From the NCBI RefSeq assembly GCF_024171945.1, contig NZ_JAMTCR010000005.1, positions 1-64,000 of the forward strand: 64,000 nt of DNA, read 5' to 3'. The stretch's first letter is position 1, and the number at the start of each line of letters is the position of its first letter. The translations under genes and the position numbers were made by a program. The notes beneath the pieces are model-generated. The model was not told where the DNA came from. It did not search any database and worked only from the letters and a program-made list of their open reading frames with translations. Positions 60,305-64,000 of the stretch are shown one piece after another. This DNA comes from Actinokineospora globicatena (lineage in GTDB: Bacteria > Actinomycetota > Actinomycetes > Mycobacteriales > Pseudonocardiaceae).

Positions 60305-61758
60305 GCTGCTTGTCCTCCATGTGTTGTGTTTTCGGGAAAGGGGATGACGGTCGCTGCTGTGCCGGTGATGTAGTGGCGCAGCTCGACCAGGTTTGAGTCG
60401 GTGATGTTGAACGCGCGTGCCCGCATCGGGTCGCGTTGTCCGTCTTGTTTGATCCAGGCGACGCCTGGTGTCGCTTCGGGGATCTCGTGCGCGCTGGCGC
60501 CCCGTGCCCGCAGGCCGTCGCCCAAGACCATGTCCACCTGTGTCGGCTCGTCCAGGCGCATCGCGACCCGGGTCGGGAACAGGTGCCGGAACGGGACGAC
60601 CTCTTTGCGGGGGTCTTGGACGAACCCCAGCACCGCGAGCCCTGGTGCGCGGCCTTGGGACGCGATGGTCTGCAACGCCCCCTGCGCACGTTCACGCAAC
60701 CGCTTGTCAGGCTGGTAGGCGATCAGATCCGCGAGCTCGTCGACCACCAGCACCGTGAATGGGTCACCGGTCTCCGGGGACCATCCGCGTCGCACCCCGC
60801 GATAGGACCCAGCTCGTTCCCGCACGTCAGCGGCGGTCTGTTCCAGCAGGGTCACCGCGGCTTCCCCACCGTCATAGACGACCCTGTCGAAGACGTCAGG
60901 GACCTGGCCGAGTTCCATCCCGCCCTTGGGGTCCACGCCGACCAGTCGCACCGCCCCGGCCTTGATCATGGGTGCCAGCGCCCAGATCACGGACCACAGC
61001 AGCGAGCCCTTGCCCGCCCCTGTTGCCCCCACGGTGAGCACGTGGTTGCCCAGCAACCGGAGGTGCCATGGCTTACCTGTCTCAGTTCGCCCAACGGTCA
61101 CCCGCCGCAGATCGACCGCGTCACCGAGTTGGGGAAGCGTCACCGGTGGGGCCAACGGGTCCGAGTGCACCAAGTCCAGTTCGATCGTTCCTGGCTTGAT
61201 CACTCGAACTCGACACGAGCGAGCCCGGAACGAGTGCGCCAACCCGGAAGCCCTTGCCTCCCACTGTTCCGGTGCCTGGCCTTTGACCATCCGCACCCGG
61301 ACCCGGTCCCGCCAGCCCTCCGACCGTGTCCGCCGCAACCGAGGCAGGTACTCCCGACCGCGAGCCCGCCCGTCCAGGTTCGCCAAGCGCATGACGGTGC
61401 GCCACTGCCACGCGTACACCATGATCCGCCGGAACTCCGTACGTGCCCACCACATCCGAGCGCCGAACCGGTCCGTGGCCCGCCACCACCACACAAACAC
61501 GGCAACACCGATCGCGACGACCGCCGAACCCGCCACCCACGGTCCGCGCCATGCCCACACGCCAATCCCGAGCGCGGATGCCACCACGCTCGCCGGGTAA
61601 TACCAACTCACCCGCAAAGCCCGCGCCGCCAACCACACTGCTACCCATACCGCCGCGACTGGCAGCAGCACGACCTTTGCCCTGCCAGGCAACAACGTCC
61701 ACCACGGCAACCGAGGCCGCGACACCTCCAACGGCGCCGGATCAACCCACCTACCCAC
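60301..61758 (-). CDS. FtsK/SpoIIIE-like DNA translocase (transfer protein)
   Basis: 485 residues. Two to three N-terminal transmembrane helices ('VVLLPVAAVWVAVWLAARAL', 'GSAVVAIGVAVFVWWW'), then a RecA-like motor: Walker A 'VGATGAGKGSLLWSVIW' near residue 243, 'RLVGVDPKGGMELG', Walker B 'FTVLVVDELADLIAY' and the sensor segment 'GRAPGLAVLGFVQDPRKEV'. In AICEs a single FtsK-type protein moves double-stranded DNA between hyphal cells. GTG 61758 is the only start giving the full frame. No relaxase is visible. Confidence 0.9.
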   Translation of the reverse strand: MGRWVDPAPLEVSRPRLPWWTLLPGRAKVVLLPVAAVWVAVWLAARALRVSWYYPASVVASALGIGVWAWRGPWVAGSAVVAIGVAVFVWWWRATDRFGARMWWARTEFRRIMVYAWQWRTVMRLANLDGRARGREYLPRLRRTRSEGWRDRVRVRMVKGQAPEQWEARASGLAHSFRARSCRVRVIKPGTIELDLVHSDPLAPPVTLPQLGDAVDLRRVTVGRTETGKPWHLRLLGNHVLTVGATGAGKGSLLWSVIWALAPMIKAGAVRLVGVDPKGGMELGQVPDVFDRVVYDGGEAAVTLLEQTAADVRERAGSYRGVRRGWSPETGDPFTVLVVDELADLIAYQPDKRLRERAQGALQTIASQGRAPGLAVLGFVQDPRKEVVPFRHLFPTRVAMRLDEPTQVDMVLGDGLRARGASAHEIPEATPGVAWIKQDGQRDPMRARAFNITDSNLVELRHYITGTAATVIPFPENTTHGGQAA

Positions 61759-61854
61759 GCGACATCACCACCCGATGCGGTCCCTGAAACGACATCCCCG
61801 CACCACAGGCCACGGTGTCTAGGATTTCCACGTCTGCTCCCTCACGAGTAGACA

Positions 61855-61902
61855 GGCACAGAAGCGGGCACTGGCGCGCACCCCACTGACCGCTTCTGTG
61901 CC
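61855..61902. repeat. 13-bp perfect inverted repeat
   Basis: GGCACAGAAGCGG, 22-base spacer, CCGCTTCTGTGCC. It lies in the 159-base gap between the XRE regulator (ends 61918) and tra (starts 61758). It could be a terminator for the regulator operon, an operator for tra, or part of an origin. There is no U-tract on either strand. Confidence 0.7.
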
Positions 61903-61917
61903 CCTAGAACGAGACGT

Positions 61918-62289
61918 TCAACGAGAACGACGAAGTTCGTCGACTTTTCGGTGCAGATCCTCGACAAGACTCATCAGGCGCGCCTGCTCTTGCGCCCAAG
62001 TCACGAAGAAGTCCTGTGGCGGGTCCTCCGGCAGCGGGACCGGTTTGGGGACAATCCCCAGCGCCACATCCAGCAAGTGCGTCGGGTGTAGCCCCAGTGC
62101 GACCGAGATCGCTTCAAGAGTGCGGGCACTACGCCGTCGCCGATCGGTGTCGTACTGCAACTCCCGCACGATCGCCTGGGACACATTCGCTCGCTCGGCC
62201 AGTTGCCGCTGCCGCATCCCCAACACGGCCAGTCGATCGGTGATCACCTTCGCCACACCGGCCCACCCCGTAGGCCCTCCGCGATCCAA
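61918..62289 (-). CDS. XRE family transcriptional regulator
   Basis: 123 residues with an N-terminal lambda-repressor-like HTH: 'VITDRLAVLGMRQRQLAERA', recognition helix 'VSQAIVRELQYD', then 'ARTLEAISVALGLHPTHLLD'. The C-terminal part is a helical extension ('TWAQEQARLMSLVEDLHRKVDEL'), likely a short coiled coil for dimerisation. It lies downstream of three coupled small genes on the same strand and upstream of tra, and may control tra. Confidence 0.88.
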   Translation of the reverse strand: MDRGGPTGWAGVAKVITDRLAVLGMRQRQLAERANVSQAIVRELQYDTDRRRRSARTLEAISVALGLHPTHLLDVALGIVPKPVPLPEDPPQDFFVTWAQEQARLMSLVEDLHRKVDELRRSR

Positions 62290-62292
62290 GTG

Positions 62293-62613
62293 TCAGTCCT
62301 TGTCCTTGAACTGGAACACCTGAAGCCATCGACACGCTTCGATCACCCCGTACGCGGTGGAATCCAGGTTGTCGATCGCAGGCCCTTCGCCGAAGGTCTC
62401 CTTTGCGAAGCTCTCCTTGACCTCTCGTGCGTAGTTGATGAGGTCATCGAGATCGGAGACCAACGTCGGCACGAAGGCGGGCCAGCCCTGCCCCAACTCC
62501 ACCGCCCGCGCCCGGACCTCTGCCGTCGTCTGTGGGAGCCGTGACAACACGAATTGATTCCCGCCTACCGGAGCCACCTTCGGCATGTTCCGTGCGCAGT
62601 CCACCGCACTCAC
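62293..62613 (-). CDS. hypothetical AICE protein
   Basis: 106 residues, unrecognised. Acidic and helical in the centre ('VPTLVSDLDDLINYAREVKESFAKETFGE'-like; key words 'DLDDLINYAREV'), with 'GVIEACRWLQVFQF' at the C-terminus. GTG 62613 overlaps the stop of the gene upstream (62610-62613). The XRE gene starts 3 bases after its stop. Part of the four-gene unit 63376 to 61918. Confidence 0.72.
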   Translation of the reverse strand: MSAVDCARNMPKVAPVGGNQFVLSRLPQTTAEVRARAVELGQGWPAFVPTLVSDLDDLINYAREVKESFAKETFGEGPAIDNLDSTAYGVIEACRWLQVFQFKDKD

Positions 62614-62942
62614 CGCCCAAGATCTCGCGTAGACCGGTCAAAGGCGCCGGGAAGATGGCGGACTTGGCCGTCAGTCCTGGCACGCTGCAGCCCCGTCCAG
62701 TCCCGTGACTGCGCGTCGAACGCCTCGGCGGCCGTGACCAGCGCCGCGACCAACCACCACGGACTTCCAGGCACGGCGGTGGCCATCTCTCGCCACAACG
62801 TCCCCACCGCCGCCGAGACTTCCGCCATGTCGCGGAGGTCCCCGCCGTCGTACCGCGAGTACGCGGCCTCCCAGCGTTCGACCAGTTCAGTCGGCATGCT
62901 CCCGGTGGGGGTACCGGATGAGGCGAAACCCATCACCGTCAC
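62610..62942 (-). CDS. hypothetical AICE protein
   Basis: 110 residues, unrecognised. Central hydrophobic helix 'SPWWLVAALVTAAEAF' and an N-terminal 'LVERWEAAYSRYDGGDLRDM'. No catalytic motif. GTG 62942 overlaps the upstream stop codon by 4 bases; the in-frame ATG at residue 16 is an alternative. Its stop overlaps the next gene, so translation is coupled on both sides. Confidence 0.72.
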   Translation of the reverse strand: MTVMGFASSGTPTGSMPTELVERWEAAYSRYDGGDLRDMAEVSAAVGTLWREMATAVPGSPWWLVAALVTAAEAFDAQSRDWTGLQRARTDGQVRHLPGAFDRSTRDLGR

Positions 62943-63376
62943 GCCGCCTTCCCCGACGCCTCTGGCGACTTCCCGCGCGAGTCGGCGCCAGCGAAACCGG
63001 TAGCCCTGTAGATGTACGACAGGTACTTGAACTCCCCATTCCCGGACACGCGAGGTTCCGCCGTCAGCCCGACCAGTTCCACCGCCCTCATCCCCGGCAA
63101 CGCCTCCACCGAGGTAGGAACCGGCTGCACATCAGCCAACAGCGTCACCTCGAACGATGCCCGCTTGGCGTTCACCTCACTCGGATCGGTGACCGTGGCC
63201 TTCCACTGCCGCTGCCCACTTACCTCATCCACCCGCTGCCGCACCGGCCGCCCCGCCGCCCTGTCCTCCCGCGACTGAAACTCCGTGTTCGGCCCCACGT
63301 CGCCCACCAACACCAACCCCTGCGGGAACGCGTCAGCGAACGTGATCGGGAAACGGTGTCCCTTCGTGATCCCCAT
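62939..63376 (-). CDS. hypothetical AICE protein
   Basis: 145 residues, unrecognised by name, but of a type I associate with actinomycete integrative elements. It begins MGITKGHRFPITFADAFPQG and has beta-rich segments 'RQRVDEVSGQRQWKATVTD' and 'RASFEVTLLADVQP'. AAGGAG lies about 9 bases before ATG 63376. It is the first gene of the minus-strand unit and is divergent from the regulator at 63553, with repeated TCTCGC-like words between them. Confidence 0.72.
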   Translation of the reverse strand: MGITKGHRFPITFADAFPQGLVLVGDVGPNTEFQSREDRAAGRPVRQRVDEVSGQRQWKATVTDPSEVNAKRASFEVTLLADVQPVPTSVEALPGMRAVELVGLTAEPRVSGNGEFKYLSYIYRATGFAGADSRGKSPEASGKAA

Positions 63377-63462
63377 CTGCCTGGCTCCTTTGCGTCACCG
63401 GCCGCTCTTTGACCGCTGACTACAAAATCGGCTCGTTGGAAGTCCACTCTCGACACCGTCGT

Positions 63463-63512
63463 GGTCTCGCTTAAGATCAATAAGACTCGCCCGGTCTCAC
63501 TTTGTCTCGCCC
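63463..63512. promoter_or_regulatory. cluster of GTCTCGC-like direct repeats in a divergent promoter
   Basis: GGTCTCGCTT (63463), AGACTCGCCC (63484), GGTCTCACTT (63493) and TTGTCTCGCCC (63502) lie within 50 bases. TAGGCT (63517-63522) right after them is a possible -10 for the + strand regulator. Such iterated half-sites often bind XRE-type regulators. Confidence 0.45.
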
Positions 63513-63552
63513 GTGGTAGGCTCACCGCAACGAGTCGCACGGAGGCGCGGTG

Positions 63553-64000
63553 ATGGGTGAATCCGGGACGCTGTTGCGCGAACTACTCAGGCAGCGCAGG
63601 GTGCGCGGTTACCCCAGCTTTTGCCGCGAGTACAGCAAGGCCGCCGCTGTGCTGGACTCCAGCCTGACGCACCGCTACCCCAGCAAAGCGCAGTTCTATC
63701 GCTGGCTCTCCGGTGAACTCATCAGCTTGCCCTACGGTGAACACTGTCGAGTCTTGGAGGAGATGTTCCCCAGTTGGACGGCTGAACAACTCTTCGAGCC
63801 CTACGCGGGCGCGCTGAACGTCGTTCCCCGGCCGGCTCAGGCCGCGGTTCCCATGTCGTCCAGCGAACTCGTCATGGTCCATCCCACTCGCTCGGCAGTC
63901 CCGTACGACCTGTGGACTGAGCTGATCACCAGTGTGCGTGCGAACCTGGACGTCCTGGTGTACTCCGGGCAGTTCCTGGTGGAGCAACACAACATCGTGC
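63553..64000 (+). CDS. HTH-type regulator of the AICE, partial at window edge
   Basis: An open frame from ATG 63553 (GTG 63550 possible, GGAGG 6-9 bases upstream) runs to the end of the window: at least 149 residues. The N-terminus 'LLRELLRQRRVRGYPSFCRE', with 'PSKAQFYRWLSGEL' and 'LPYGEHCRVLEEMFPSWTAE', is the helix-turn-helix region of a large actinomycete regulator family, whose C-terminal half here begins 'VMVHPTRSAVPYDLW'. It is divergent from the small-gene operon, as expected for the element's control gene. Its C-terminus is outside the window. A long minus-strand open frame across it is a shadow. Confidence 0.8.
   Translation, partial: MGESGTLLRELLRQRRVRGYPSFCREYSKAAAVLDSSLTHRYPSKAQFYRWLSGELISLPYGEHCRVLEEMFPSWTAEQLFEPYAGALNVVPRPAQAAVPMSSSELVMVHPTRSAVPYDLWTELITSVRANLDVLVYSGQFLVEQHNIV

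Noticed and set aside
63583..63990. Minus-strand frame of 135 codons at the right edge
   Set aside because: The + strand frame from 63553 has recognisable helix-turn-helix regulator motifs and an upstream GGAGG; the minus frame is its shadow.

Overview
This is chromosomal DNA of a high-GC actinomycete, most likely of the order Pseudonocardiales. The reasons are strong G/C bias at codon third positions, frequent GTG starts, a WhiB7 regulator, a GlnR-type operator, two actinobacterial gene blocks in an order I know from Mycobacterium (glnE/glnA/RDD/DUF4191 and uvrD2/whiB7/ABC1/YlbL/UPF0182), and an actinomycete-type integrative element. Species cannot be named from the sequence alone.

Layout. 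1-353: end of an rRNA operon (23S 3' end, 5S, terminator). 682-12114: nitrogen block with glnE and glnA. glnA has a textbook double GlnR site upstream. Around them lie two acetyltransferases, a glutamine amidotransferase, a thioesterase, an RDD membrane protein, a Uma2 protein and DUF4191. 12177-26753: uvrD2, whiB7 behind an attenuator leader, an ABC1 kinase, a ThiF/cyclodehydratase-like protein, YgjP-like and DUF2342 metalloprotease-family proteins, the YlbL PDZ-Lon protease, PPA1309 and UPF0182. 26918-27524: two identical initiator tRNAs separated by 73-bp repeats. 28255-35571: PadR regulator, prfB, ftsE, ftsX, smpB, an amidohydrolase and lon. 35616-56542: mixed accessory and housekeeping genes, namely an acyltransferase, a secreted subtilase with four Ig-like repeats, a WYL regulator, a frameshifted NmrA-like gene, two related lipoproteins, two LuxR-type two-component systems, tmRNA, SixA, DedA, HrpB, a MauE/DsbA pair and a PaaK-like ligase.

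56668-64000: a tRNA-Ala(GGC) gene whose 3' end is followed by int, xis, a RepSA-like HUH initiator, an FtsK-like transfer translocase, small genes and regulators. This is the left part of an actinomycete integrative and conjugative element (AICE). Its far end and the second att site lie beyond the window.

How the parts fit. Trans-translation (smpB, ssrA), release factor 2, Lon, and initiator tRNA serve translation and protein quality control. GlnA and GlnE form a synthesis/adenylylation pair. WhiB7 is controlled by its own promoter and a ribosome-sensing attenuator. A 21-bp motif shared by the sensor/kinase/regulator operon (42672-45096) and the acyltransferase (35616-36878) suggests a small regulon. 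The signals most worth following are this shared motif, the whiB7 leader, the GlnR site, the histidine kinase with an extracytoplasmic C-terminal domain, the orphan cyclodehydratase-like gene, CTAG used as a reciprocal stop at three convergent gene pairs, and the patchy codon usage.
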